From assembly GCF_014854695.1 (NCBI RefSeq), contig NZ_CP027557.1, forward strand, positions 3,658,001 to 3,722,000: a stretch of 64,000 bases of DNA, given 5' to 3'. Both the position numbers and the translations under genes were made by a program. Below, one piece after another: positions 24,845-35,298 of the stretch. Under the pieces are notes generated by a model. It worked only from the letters and a program-made list of their open reading frames with translations. It did not search any database and was not told the DNA's origin. The number at the start of each line of letters is the position of its first letter. The stretch's first letter is position 1. The stretch comes from Rhodococcus rhodochrous (GTDB lineage: Bacteria; Actinomycetota; Actinomycetes; Mycobacteriales; Mycobacteriaceae).

Positions 24845-26131
24845 TCACACAGTGACGGAAGGTCGCCGGTGACCCGATTCACCACGGCGACGACGACGCT
24901 CTGCTACCGCATGCTCCGCGTGGACCCGCAGCGCCGTGAGGAGACCCCGGCGACGTCCGGTGGACGTCTCGGTGACCACCGCGGGCGCGTCCGGGCGCCA
25001 CCTGTCGAACTTGCGCTCGGAGGAGGTCTCGGGAGCGTCATCGGCCGTCGCCTTGAGGAACCGGTCGGGCAAGGCGAGCTTGTGGATCGTGCGCAGGGCG
25101 AGCCAGTACTGCCGGGCGAGCGAGCCGGTCGTGTACGGCAGGTCGTACTTGCCGCACAGCGCCCGCACACGGGCGGCGACCTCCGGGTAGCGGTTGCTCG
25201 GCAGGTCCGGGAACAGGTGATGCTCGATCTGGTAACTGAGATTCCCGGTGAGGAAATCCATCGCACGCCCACCGGAAATGTTTGCGCTGCCGAGCAACTG
25301 GCGCAGATACCACTCCCCGCGCGTCTCGTTCTCGTAGTGCTCGGTCGTGAACTTCTCTGCGCCGTCGGGGAAGTGGCCGCAGAAGATCACGAGATACGCC
25401 CAGATATTGCGGATCACGTTCGCGGTGAGGTTCGCCGACAACGTGCTGCGCCAGGCCGGGCCGGTGAGCGCCGGGAAGAACACCAGGTCCTTGACGACCT
25501 GCCGGCCGGCCTTCGCCGCGAATTCCTTGTTGGGCCCCGAATTCCACTGCGCGGGCGGGACGCCCTCGAGTTCCTTCTTCGCCGAGAGGTCGTGCAGCGC
25601 GATCCCCCACTCGAAGGTCAGCGCGAGGACGATGTTCGCGATCGGCTGCGCGAGATTGCGCGGACGCCACTTCTCGTCGCGCGTCATCCGCAGGATGCCG
25701 AATCCCACGTCTTCGTCCATGCCCACGATGTTCGTGTAGGTGTGGTGCGCGTAGTTGTGGGCGCGCTTCCAGTGCTCGGACGGACCGGTCTGATCCCATT
25801 CCCACGAGGTCGAGTGGATCTCGGGGTCGTTCATCCAGTCCCACTGCCCGTGCATCACGTTGTGCCCGAGTTCCATGTTCTCGATGATCTTCGCGAGCGA
25901 CAGCGCCGCGGTACCGATGATCCAGCGCGACCGTCGACGCGAACCGAACAGCGCGCAGCGTCCGACCACCTCCAGCACACGCTGCGCACGGATGACGGAA
26001 TGGATGTAGCGGGCGTCCCGCGGGCCGCGCGAATTCTCCACATCCCGTCGAATCGCGTCGAATTCGTTTGCGAGAGCAACAATGTCGTCTTCGGTCAGAT
26101 GAGAGAACGCGCGGATGTCGGTGATGGCCAA
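24845..26131 (-). CDS. DesA3-type fatty-acid desaturase, copy 2
   Basis: A 428-residue paralogue of the neighbouring desA3. All three His boxes are intact: GHNVMHGQWDWMND, HNYAHHTYTN and YQIEHHLFPDLPSNRY. The N-terminus (ITDIRAFSHLTEDDIVALANEFDAIRRD in segments) is closely parallel to copy 1, while the C-terminal tail is longer and Arg-rich. The start is most likely TTG at 26131 with AAGGA 6 nt upstream, since an upstream start would overlap the reductase gene. It follows the reductase stop by 31 nt, so reductase and desaturase 2 form an operon under the two upstream operators. Confidence 0.92.
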   Translation of the reverse strand: MAITDIRAFSHLTEDDIVALANEFDAIRRDVENSRGPRDARYIHSVIRAQRVLEVVGRCALFGSRRRSRWIIGTAALSLAKIIENMELGHNVMHGQWDWMNDPEIHSTSWEWDQTGPSEHWKRAHNYAHHTYTNIVGMDEDVGFGILRMTRDEKWRPRNLAQPIANIVLALTFEWGIALHDLSAKKELEGVPPAQWNSGPNKEFAAKAGRQVVKDLVFFPALTGPAWRSTLSANLTANVIRNIWAYLVIFCGHFPDGAEKFTTEHYENETRGEWYLRQLLGSANISGGRAMDFLTGNLSYQIEHHLFPDLPSNRYPEVAARVRALCGKYDLPYTTGSLARQYWLALRTIHKLALPDRFLKATADDAPETSSERKFDRWRPDAPAVVTETSTGRRRGLLTALRVHAEHAVAERRRRRGESGHRRPSVTV

Positions 26132-26162
26132 GCGGGATCCTTCGGAGGTTTGCTGTCGGTGT

Positions 26163-27293
26163 CTACACGTCCAGTGTGCAGTCGCCGGCAGCGGCGGAGA
26201 TGCAGGTCTGGACGCGTTCGCCCTCTGCGTGCTCCTTGCCGGATCGCAGATCGACGACGTGCCCCTTCTCGAGCGGCACAACACAAGTCTGACAGATTCC
26301 CATCCGACAACCGAAGGGCATCAGCGCACCGACGCTCTCACCGGCCTCGAGAATCGTCGTGGCGCCGTCCACGGTGACGGTTTTGCCGGACTTCGCGAAC
26401 GTGATCGTTCCGCCCGAGCCCGAGGTGTCGGCACGGCTGACGGCGAAGCGCTCGAGGTGGACCTGATCCTCGATGTCCTCCGCGGCCCAGTGCGCGGTGA
26501 TGTCGTCGAGCATCTGCTGGGGACCGCACGCCCAGGTCTGACGCTCGCGCCAGTCGGGGCACACCTCGTCCAGCTCCGAGAGCGCGAACTTGCCCTTCTC
26601 ACGGGTGTGACGCACGTGCACGCGGAACCGATCGTGGGTGGCGTCGAAACGCTCGAGCTCGGACCGGAACATCACGTTCTCGGCCGTCGGCGCGGAGTGG
26701 ATGTGCACGACGTCGGGCAGGTCGAGTTCGCGCTCGACCGCACGCCGGTCGAGCGTCCGCAGCATCGACATGATCGGCGTGATGCCACTGCCGGCCGTGA
26801 GGAAGAGGATCTTCGCCGGCGGCGGGTCGGGCAGGACGAAATCGCCCTTCGGGGCGGCGAGGCGCACGACGGTGCCCTCGGGGACACCGCCGACGAGGTG
26901 GCTGGACAGGAAGCCCTCGGGCATCGCCTTCACGGCGATGGAGATGACCTTGTCGTCCCAGGTGGGCGAGGAGGTCAGTGAGTAGGAGCGCCAGTGCCAG
27001 CGACCGTCGATGTGCAGACCGATGCCGATGTACTGGCCGGGTGCGTATCCGAAATCGAAACCCCAGCCGGGACGGATGACGATCGTCGCGGAATCGGGGG
27101 TCTCCTGGCGCACCGACACGATTCGCCCGCGCAGTTCACGGGCGGACCACAGCGGGTTGACCAGGTGCAGGTAGTCGTCGGGGAGCAGAGGGGTGGTCAG
27201 CCGGGCCACCGCGCCACGCAGGACGTTGGAGAGCGACTTCTCTCCTGGCGCGACGTGTGCCGCAGGCTTCTCGATCCATTCCTTCAGGCCCAT
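26163..27293 (-). CDS. Ferredoxin-NAD(P)H reductase with [2Fe-2S] domain, desaturase electron donor (Rv3230c-like)
   Basis: A 376-residue stearoyl-CoA desaturase reductase. FAD domain with RSYSLTSSP (RxYSxxS) near 100; NAD(P) domain with [15 protein letters not shown] near 160 and [12 protein letters not shown] near 265. The C-terminal plant-type ferredoxin domain carries [15 protein letters not shown], three Cys of the cluster, and a final Cys in VQTCIS. It passes electrons from NADPH to the DesA3 enzymes. I chose ATG 27293; a GTG six codons earlier would overlap the AGGAG ribosome site. It is first in an operon with desaturase copy 2 and has two copies of the operator upstream. Confidence 0.93.
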   Translation of the reverse strand: MGLKEWIEKPAAHVAPGEKSLSNVLRGAVARLTTPLLPDDYLHLVNPLWSARELRGRIVSVRQETPDSATIVIRPGWGFDFGYAPGQYIGIGLHIDGRWHWRSYSLTSSPTWDDKVISIAVKAMPEGFLSSHLVGGVPEGTVVRLAAPKGDFVLPDPPPAKILFLTAGSGITPIMSMLRTLDRRAVERELDLPDVVHIHSAPTAENVMFRSELERFDATHDRFRVHVRHTREKGKFALSELDEVCPDWRERQTWACGPQQMLDDITAHWAAEDIEDQVHLERFAVSRADTSGSGGTITFAKSGKTVTVDGATTILEAGESVGALMPFGCRMGICQTCVVPLEKGHVVDLRSGKEHAEGERVQTCISAAAGDCTLDV

Positions 27294-27314
27294 CCGACCG
27301 TTTCTCCTCACTCC

Positions 27315-27334
27315 GGTTACGGCTCCGTAGGTTA
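27315..27334. promoter_or_regulatory. Candidate desaturase-regulon operator 1
   Basis: GGTTACGGCTCCGTAGGTTA, differing from the desA3 site only in the two bases at the dyad centre. It lies 22 nt upstream of the reductase start. Confidence 0.65.
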
Positions 27335-27339
27335 TCAGA

Positions 27340-27359
27340 GGTTACGGAAGCGTAGGTTG
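27340..27359. promoter_or_regulatory. Candidate desaturase-regulon operator 2
   Basis: GGTTACGGAAGCGTAGGTTG, a slightly degenerate copy centred 25 bp from operator 1. Spacing of about two and a half helical turns would put two dimers on roughly opposite faces. Confidence 0.6.
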
Positions 27360-27403
27360 CGCGAGAGACGGTCGTCACACCGATGGCGTGGCGATATGCG
27401 AGG

Positions 27404-27913
27404 TCAGAGCAGTTCGAGCAGGAAGGGCAGTTCCTGGGCCGCGTACCACGCCAGTTCGTGGTCCTCCGCGTCGCCGAGGACGAACTCGGCCTCCTCGTCG
27501 CCCAGTTCTGCGGCATCGACGATCTCGCGTGCCCGCGCGACGTCGGCCTCCGCCTCCTGCAGGTCGATGTGCACCGACGCGACCGCACGCATCGTGATCG
27601 GCCCGGTGAGCTTGACGACCGCATCGTCGAGATCCGGTCGCGGCTTCACCTCGTCGACGTCGGCGGCGATCACCACCCGACGGGACACGAAGGACGGGTG
27701 ATCGTTCGGCTCCTCCGATCCGAGCAACCGCAGCGACGCGCGTGCCGCCTCGGCCATCGCGACCTCGGCGAGCTCCTCGTCGTCGCCCGCCGTGTAGGCC
27801 TCGCGCAGAGCGGGGGTCACCGCGAAGGCCGTCCGGCCCACCGCGTCGACCTCACTGTCGGCGACGAGGCCCTGCAACATCGCGAGCGTTGCCGGTACAT
27901 AGACACGCGTCAC
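27404..27913 (-). CDS. DUF6912-type conserved hypothetical (Rv3231c-like)
   Basis: A 169-residue cytoplasmic acidic protein. It opens MTRVYVPATLAMLQGLVADSEV in a beta-helix pattern, has VVIAADVD and ASVHIDLQEAEADVARAREIV segments, and ends DHELAWYAAQELPFLLELL. No catalytic motif, signal or Cys is present. The family sits next to wax-ester synthase or desaturase genes in mycolata; function is unknown. The GTG lies 3 nt after the acyltransferase stop, so it is the last gene of the HAD-acyltransferase operon. Confidence 0.8.
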   Translation of the reverse strand: MTRVYVPATLAMLQGLVADSEVDAVGRTAFAVTPALREAYTAGDDEELAEVAMAEAARASLRLLGSEEPNDHPSFVSRRVVIAADVDEVKPRPDLDDAVVKLTGPITMRAVASVHIDLQEAEADVARAREIVDAAELGDEEAEFVLGDAEDHELAWYAAQELPFLLELL

Positions 27914-27916
27914 TTC

Positions 27917-29326
27917 TCACCTGCCGGCATCCGTCAACTCCTCGAGAGATTCCTGGATCAGCGTCGCTGCCACGTCCACATCGGGCATCGCATCACGATC
28001 CGCATTCAAACCGTAGTAGATCTTGCCGTCGTAGGACGTCAACGCGATGCTCAGGGCCTGATTCTTCAGCAGCGGCGAGACTGGGAAGATCTCGAGCAGC
28101 CGAGCTCCGGTGAGGTAGAGCGGGTGCTGCGGCCCCGGCGCGTTGGTGATCATGAGGTTGAACATCCGCTGCGAGAAACCCATCGCGACCCGGGCTCCCA
28201 CCGCGTGCATCGTCGCCGGGGCGAAGCCCGACAAGCGGACCATCGTCTGCGCCGCCACGCGTCGCCGTTGCCGCGAATAGGCCTCGCCGGCGTGCGCGAT
28301 GTGCGACAGACGGACCACCGCGTTCGGCTCCCCTACCGGCAGATCCAGCAGGAAGGACGACACCTCGCCCTGCGGGTGCACCTGGATCGTGTCGTTGTCG
28401 CCGCAGTCGTCCGGATCCTGGGTGTACACCGACATCGGAACCATCGCCCGCACCACCGTCGCCTCGGTGACCGGCTCCCCGCGGGAGAGCAGCCAGTACC
28501 GCAGCGCGCCGGCGAGGACCGCGAGCACCACGTCGTTGATCGTGCAGCCGTAGCGGGAGTGGATCTTGCGGTAGGGCTCCAGATCGGAGTGCACCACGGA
28601 GAACCGGCGGCTCCTCGAGATCTGCGTGTTCAGCGGCGTCTCGGGCGCCGACTGCGCAGCCGTACGTGCGATCCGGCCCACTGCGTCGACGGTCTCGGTG
28701 AGCGTCGCCGTGAGATCGCCCACGGCCGATCGCACGGCGGCGATCCCCTCCCCCGGGCGCGCGACGAGTTCGGCGAGCGCTCCGACGAGTAGAGCGGACT
28801 CCGACGGTTCGCGTTCGGGCATCCACAATTCCTCGGGGACCTCACGCGGCACCGGCTCCTTGTCGAAGAGCACCTGGACGATGTCGAGGGCTTCCTCGCC
28901 GTCGACGAGCGCCGAATGCGACTTCGTGAACAGCGCCACCCGATCGTTCGCGAGCCCCTCGACGAGATACATCTCCCAGAGCGGTCGCGTGCGGTCGAGC
29001 GGTCGCGAGACCAGACGCGCGACGAGGTCGTGCAGCTGTTCGTCGGAGCCCGGTTTCGGCAGCGCGGAGCGTCGCACGTGGTAGGTGATGTCGAAGTCGC
29101 GGTCGTCGACCCAGACGGGTCGCGAGAGCCCGAATGCGACCTCCCGCACCTTCTTCCGGTAACGGGGCACCTCGGGCAGTCGCTGCTCGACCAACCGCAG
29201 CACGCTCTCGTAGTCGAGACCGCCCTCGGGGGGTTCGAGGATCGCGAGCGACCCGACGTGCATCGGCGTGTTGCTCGTCTCCAGGTAGTAGTACGACGCG
29301 TCCTGCGCCGTCATCCGGCTCGTCAT
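27917..29326 (-). CDS. WS/DGAT-family acyltransferase with altered active-site motif
   Basis: A 469-residue protein of the wax-ester synthase/diacylglycerol acyltransferase family. It starts MTSRMTAQDASYYYLET, and has PLDRTRPLWEMYLVEGL, the NDVVLAVLAGALRYW motif and the PGP-containing NAPGPQHPLY segment of the family. The active-site HHxxxDG is HSALVDG here: the second His, the general base in characterised members, is Ser. It may be inactive, act on other acyl groups or be structural. The ATG at 29326 overlaps the HAD stop (ATGA) and is preferred over one 16 codons upstream. It corresponds to the Rv3233c/Rv3234c (Tgs3) region. Confidence 0.88.
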   Translation of the reverse strand: MTSRMTAQDASYYYLETSNTPMHVGSLAILEPPEGGLDYESVLRLVEQRLPEVPRYRKKVREVAFGLSRPVWVDDRDFDITYHVRRSALPKPGSDEQLHDLVARLVSRPLDRTRPLWEMYLVEGLANDRVALFTKSHSALVDGEEALDIVQVLFDKEPVPREVPEELWMPEREPSESALLVGALAELVARPGEGIAAVRSAVGDLTATLTETVDAVGRIARTAAQSAPETPLNTQISRSRRFSVVHSDLEPYRKIHSRYGCTINDVVLAVLAGALRYWLLSRGEPVTEATVVRAMVPMSVYTQDPDDCGDNDTIQVHPQGEVSSFLLDLPVGEPNAVVRLSHIAHAGEAYSRQRRRVAAQTMVRLSGFAPATMHAVGARVAMGFSQRMFNLMITNAPGPQHPLYLTGARLLEIFPVSPLLKNQALSIALTSYDGKIYYGLNADRDAMPDVDVAATLIQESLEELTDAGR

Positions 29327-29811
29327 CGACCCCGTTCCCCCTCCTGCCCCGAACCTCCCGAGCGCCGCCACCACGACTCGGTGCCGTCCACGGCTCCGAT
29401 CCCGATCTCCTCGGGATCGAAATCGAAGAGTACGGCCAGTTCGCCCGGCGCGTCGTGTGAACCATCATGGTGTACGCCGACCATCCCCGCAGCGGCGGCG
29501 CCTCGCACGTTGCCGACCGAATCGTCGACGAAGACGCACTCGCCGGGTTCGAGGTCCAGCAGCCGGGCGACCAGCAGGTAGCTCTCGGGGTCGGGTTTGG
29601 CGACACGTGTGTCACCCGAGAGCACCACGCGGTCGACGAACGGGCCCTCGAGATCGCGCAGCCACTGCGCGCCGGGCCCACCGGGATCGTTGCTCAGCAG
29701 GGCGGTCCGCACCCCACGCGCGCGCAGGACCGTCACGGCCGCGCCGAAGGTGTCGGGGTCGCTTCCCGGTCCGACCAGGACGCCACCGACATCGAGTACG
29801 AGTCCTCGCAT
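29323..29811 (-). CDS. HAD-superfamily hydrolase-like protein lacking the second catalytic Asp
   Basis: A 162-residue HAD fold. Motif I is LVLDVGGVLVG, with the nucleophile Asp but Gly in place of the DxD second Asp. Motif II is TALLSNDPGG, motif III Lys is in TRVAKPDPESYLL, and motif IV is CVFVDDSVGNVRGA. The missing general acid/base suggests it is not a typical phosphatase. The start at ATG 29811 follows a TACGGT -10-like hexamer by 9 nt with no ribosome site, so it may be nearly leaderless. Its stop overlaps the acyltransferase start, so it opens a three-gene operon. Confidence 0.85.
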   Translation of the reverse strand: MRGLVLDVGGVLVGPGSDPDTFGAAVTVLRARGVRTALLSNDPGGPGAQWLRDLEGPFVDRVVLSGDTRVAKPDPESYLLVARLLDLEPGECVFVDDSVGNVRGAAAAGMVGVHHDGSHDAPGELAVLFDFDPEEIGIGAVDGTESWWRRSGGSGQEGERGR

Positions 29812-29984
29812 CACGACACCACCGTAGGTCCCGGACGTCCTGCTCGCGCAGCGCATCCCGCGCGCGTCGAACCGGGACCGTCGCCCGGCGATATGGCATC
29901 ATGTGCGCGGTTCGTCCTCTCCCGAATCATCCGCCGTCACGGTGTCACCGTGACGATCCGTTCTCATGCCCTCCGGGAGAGTCC

Positions 29985-30536
29985 ATGCCGCATCACACCG
30001 GGCGCTACGTGCGCCGCCTCACCCACCTCGAACCTCCTGTCGAGGTGACCTGCCACCGTCCCCGCAGCCACGTCGCCCGGCGGCCCACGCCGCACGACGG
30101 ACGCTCGGGACGCGCCCCGCTCCGCCGCGACGGAACGGGACGTCCTGTCGACGGCCGGGGCACCGAAGGTCCGGCCACCGGACCGGGTGACCGGCCTGCG
30201 ATCGTGCTCGATCCGGGTGTCGTGCGGGTCGCGGAGACGGCGGTGCGCCTGGTCCTCGAGGTCGTCGACGGCCGCCGTCCCGCGGTCCAGTCCACCACGG
30301 TCCTCGACCCACGTCTCGTCGCGACGATCACCGCGGCCCGGCCTCCGCGTGCCGGACGCAGCACCGCGGTGCTGTTGCGGACGCGGGTGCGTCCCGTCGA
30401 CACCGACACCGTGGAACTGTTCGGCAGCTACGGCCGCGGGGACCGGGTGTTCGCCTTCGCCGGCCGGATGGTGCGCAAGCGTCCCCGTCCTCGTGCTCCG
30501 CACCGCTGGACGATCACGACCCTGTGGCTCGGGTGA
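29985..30536 (+). CDS. Rv3235 family protein (Arg/Pro-rich)
   Basis: A 183-residue protein with two parts. The first about 90 residues are Arg, Gly, Thr and Pro rich and probably disordered. The second half is a compact domain (VVRVAETAVRLVLEVVDGRRPAVQ, LDPRLVATITA, RTRVRPVDTDTVELFGSYGRGDRVFAFAGRM in segments) that I recognise as the Rv3235 family found next to secA in mycolata. Function is unknown; the location suggests a link to secretion but nothing proves it. The ATG has GGGAGAG at 3-9 nt. The terminator hairpin overlaps its last codons. Confidence 0.8.
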   Translation: MPHHTGRYVRRLTHLEPPVEVTCHRPRSHVARRPTPHDGRSGRAPLRRDGTGRPVDGRGTEGPATGPGDRPAIVLDPGVVRVAETAVRLVLEVVDGRRPAVQSTTVLDPRLVATITAARPPRAGRSTAVLLRTRVRPVDTDTVELFGSYGRGDRVFAFAGRMVRKRPRPRAPHRWTITTLWLG

Positions 30537-30550
30537 GCCACAGGGTCGTG
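30515..30550. terminator. 16-bp hairpin overlapping the Rv3235-family stop codon
   Basis: Perfect arms CACGACCCTGTGGCTC and GAGCCACAGGGTCGTG flank a GGGT loop; the TGA stop lies at the loop-stem junction. It faces the converging secA gene. Confidence 0.85.
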
Positions 30551-30558
30551 GGGTGGTC

Positions 30559-30630
30559 GTGAGTCTTCGACTCAGCACCGCATGTGAGTCTTCGACTCAG
30601 CACCGCATGTGAGTCTTCGACTCAGCGCGT

Positions 30631-30633
<3 letters not shown>
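30559..30633. repeat. 25-bp tandem repeat (3 units) next to the secA stop
   Basis: Units at 30559, 30584 and 30609 share GTGAGTCTTCGACTCAGC; the first two are identical over 25 bp. The core GAGTC-TTC-GACTC can form a small hairpin. The third unit runs into the secA stop at 30631. Confidence 0.9.
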
Positions 30634-33477
<2,844 letters not shown>

Positions 33478-33519
33478 TGGTGTGTTCGTCCTCAATCTCG
33501 GGTACCTGCACGGACAAGA

Positions 33520-33555
33520 AATCCGGCCGAGGCCTTGTCGGACCCCGGCCGGATT
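33520..33555 (-). terminator. Hairpin terminator of hpf
   Basis: A 10-bp stem AATCCGGCCG/CGGCCGGATT, followed on the minus strand by TTTCTTG. It lies in the 142-nt gap between hpf and secA. Confidence 0.6.
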
Positions 33556-33619
33556 CCATGGTAGGCGCTGCGCGGGAGTGATCGCGATGGCGAGGTGCCT
33601 TCGGTCACTCCCGGCAGTG

Positions 33620-34288
33620 TCACACGAGCCTGATCAGACCGTAGTCGAAGGCGTGTCGCCGGTAGACCACGGACGGCTTGTCCGTCTCCTTGTCGTGGAA
33701 CAGGTAGAAGTCGTGACCGACGAGTTCCATCTCGTAGAGGGCGTCGTCGACGGTCATCGGCTGAGCGTTGTGTTCCTTCGTCCGGACGATGCGACCGGGA
33801 CCGTCCTGGGGTTCCTTCTCGCTGTCGCCGAGCGACAGGTCGGGCGAGATGGCGAGCTCGTCGTCCTGGGCGAGGGCCGCGGTGGCTTCCGCCACGGACA
33901 CGGGCGTCTTCTCACCGTAGGAGACCTTGCGGCGCTCCTTCGTCCGTCGCAGGCGCGATTCGAGCTTGCTGATCACAGACTCGAAGGCAGCGTAGAAGCT
34001 GTCGGCACTGGCCTCGGCACGTACGACAGGTCCCTTTCCGCGGGCAGTGATCTCGACCCGCTGACAACTCTTCCTCTGACGCCTGTTGCGTTCGTGTTGC
34101 AACTCGACGTCGAAGATGAAGATCGTCGGATCGAAACGTTCGAGCCGAGCGAGTTTCTCGGAGACGTAGATCCGGAAGTGATCGGGGACCTCGACGTTGC
34201 GTCCTTTCACGACAACGTCGGCACGGGGGCCTTCCGTGGCGGCATCGGCCTCTGCAACGGAACCTCTGGACTTCGAAGGGGTCGTCAC
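33620..34288 (-). CDS. hpf: Long-form ribosome hibernation promoting factor HPF
   Basis: A 222-residue dual-domain HPF. The N-terminal S30AE domain (about 25-125) has [30 protein letters not shown] and the basic [23 protein letters not shown] segment. A Glu/Asp-rich linker leads to the C-terminal dimerisation domain [43 protein letters not shown] (in segments). It makes inactive 100S ribosomes in stress. The GTG at 34288 has GGGAGG 6 nt upstream. An ECF-sigma-like promoter about 140-170 nt upstream suggests stress induction. Confidence 0.95.
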   Translation of the reverse strand: MTTPSKSRGSVAEADAATEGPRADVVVKGRNVEVPDHFRIYVSEKLARLERFDPTIFIFDVELQHERNRRQRKSCQRVEITARGKGPVVRAEASADSFYAAFESVISKLESRLRRTKERRKVSYGEKTPVSVAEATAALAQDDELAISPDLSLGDSEKEPQDGPGRIVRTKEHNAQPMTVDDALYEMELVGHDFYLFHDKETDKPSVVYRRHAFDYGLIRLV

Positions 34289-34433
34289 GCGTACCTCCCG
34301 AGTTACGGCCGGCGCAGCCCGCGCGCCGGCATGATGTATGAGCGCGAGAGCGCGCTCGCCCGGAATCGGAAGAACAGGCGTTTCCACCCGTCTACCTTGT
34401 TGTTTCCGGGTCTGATGGCGACGGTAGTACGTA

Positions 34434-34458
34434 ACGCGGAGGTGTGCCACCGTTCCCG
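34434..34458 (-). promoter_or_regulatory. Candidate ECF-sigma (SigE/SigH-type) promoter for hpf
   Basis: On the minus strand GGGAAC, 16 nt, then GTT (preceded by C). This fits stress ECF promoters (GGAAC-N16-18-GTT), giving a leader of about 140 nt before the hpf GTG. Confidence 0.5.
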
Positions 34459-34523
34459 CGTGATTTCACATCGCGTCGCCTTCCGGTCACTCGGTGAGGT
34501 ACTTTCCGGGCCCGTCCGCGGGC

Positions 34524-35168
34524 TCACGCGTGGGCGATCACGAGCACTCCGAGAGGGTCGAATCCGGCGCGTCGGAGTGCCTGCACCGACTCGCGCGCGG
34601 TGGTTCCGGTGGTGAGCACATCGTCGACGACGAGGACCGGGATCGTGCGCGGCAGACCGTCGGCGCGCACCCCGACACGGCCGGCGAGGTTGCGCTGCCG
34701 GTCGGCTGCCGAGAGCCCCACCGAATCACGCACCCCGGCCGCCACACTCAGGATCGGATGCACGTGGAGGCGACGGTCGTGGGTCGCGGCGGCCCGGGCG
34801 GCACGCGTGACGGGATCGCCTCCGCGTGCCCGCGCCGCACGCGCCCGGGTGGGGGCGGGCGTCACGATCAAGGGACCCTCGGGCAGCTCGCTCCATCGGC
34901 GCAGCCGCGCGATCGCGACGGCCCACGCGAGCCCGAGCGGCTCGGCGAGATCCCGACGGGCACGCTCCTTCGCGACGATCACCGCGCGGCGCCTGGGGCC
35001 GGTGTACGGGCCCAGACTCCACACCGGGATCCCGGGGTCGACGCGCGGCGCGACTGCCACGGGATGATCGGAGAGCTCGCGTGCGCACGCCCGGCACCAG
35101 CTCGCTCCGGGAGCGGCACAACCACCGCACCGGGCGGGCAGGACGAGATCGAGAAGGGCGGTGAGCAC
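34524..35168 (-). CDS. comF: ComF-family phosphoribosyltransferase-like protein
   Basis: A 214-residue ComF/GntX-type protein. An N-terminal zinc ribbon has Cys at 14, 17, 25 and 28 (RCGGC, WCRAC). The C-terminal half is a type-I PRTase fold with the PRPP-binding loop VLVVDDVLTTGTTARES. In competent bacteria ComF helps DNA uptake; in actinobacteria its role is not established. The GTG at 35168 lies 23 nt after a tandem-repeat block and 130 nt downstream of the lpqB stop. It could be the last gene of the mtr operon or have its own promoter. Confidence 0.9.
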   Translation of the reverse strand: MLTALLDLVLPARCGGCAAPGASWCRACARELSDHPVAVAPRVDPGIPVWSLGPYTGPRRRAVIVAKERARRDLAEPLGLAWAVAIARLRRWSELPEGPLIVTPAPTRARAARARGGDPVTRAARAAATHDRRLHVHPILSVAAGVRDSVGLSAADRQRNLAGRVGVRADGLPRTIPVLVVDDVLTTGTTARESVQALRRAGFDPLGVLVIAHA

Positions 35169-35190
35169 ACCGGGAGTGTGCCCGAAGTCA

Positions 35191-35295
35191 CCGACGCCCG
35201 GGCGTCACCGTCGGCACCGACGCCCGGGCGTCACCGTCGGCACCGACGCCCGGGCGTCACCATCGACACCGACGCCCGGGACGTCACCGTCGGCG
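35191..35295. repeat. 26-27-bp tandem repeat (4 units) between lpqB and comF
   Basis: Units start at 35191, 35217, 35243 and 35269 (last is 27 nt). Three contain the perfect 14-bp palindrome GACGCCCGGGCGTC; the fourth has a one-base insertion in it. The block fills almost the whole lpqB-comF gap and must be in the transcript if the genes are cotranscribed. Confidence 0.92.
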
Positions 35296-35298
35296 CGC

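Noticed and set aside
23546-26131. Desaturase copy 2 as a frameshifted or decayed duplicate
   Set aside because: Both copies are full length with all His boxes intact, so neither is a pseudogene.
35191-35295. CRISPR array
   Set aside because: The units are directly adjacent with no unique spacers, and no cas genes are nearby; it is a plain tandem repeat.
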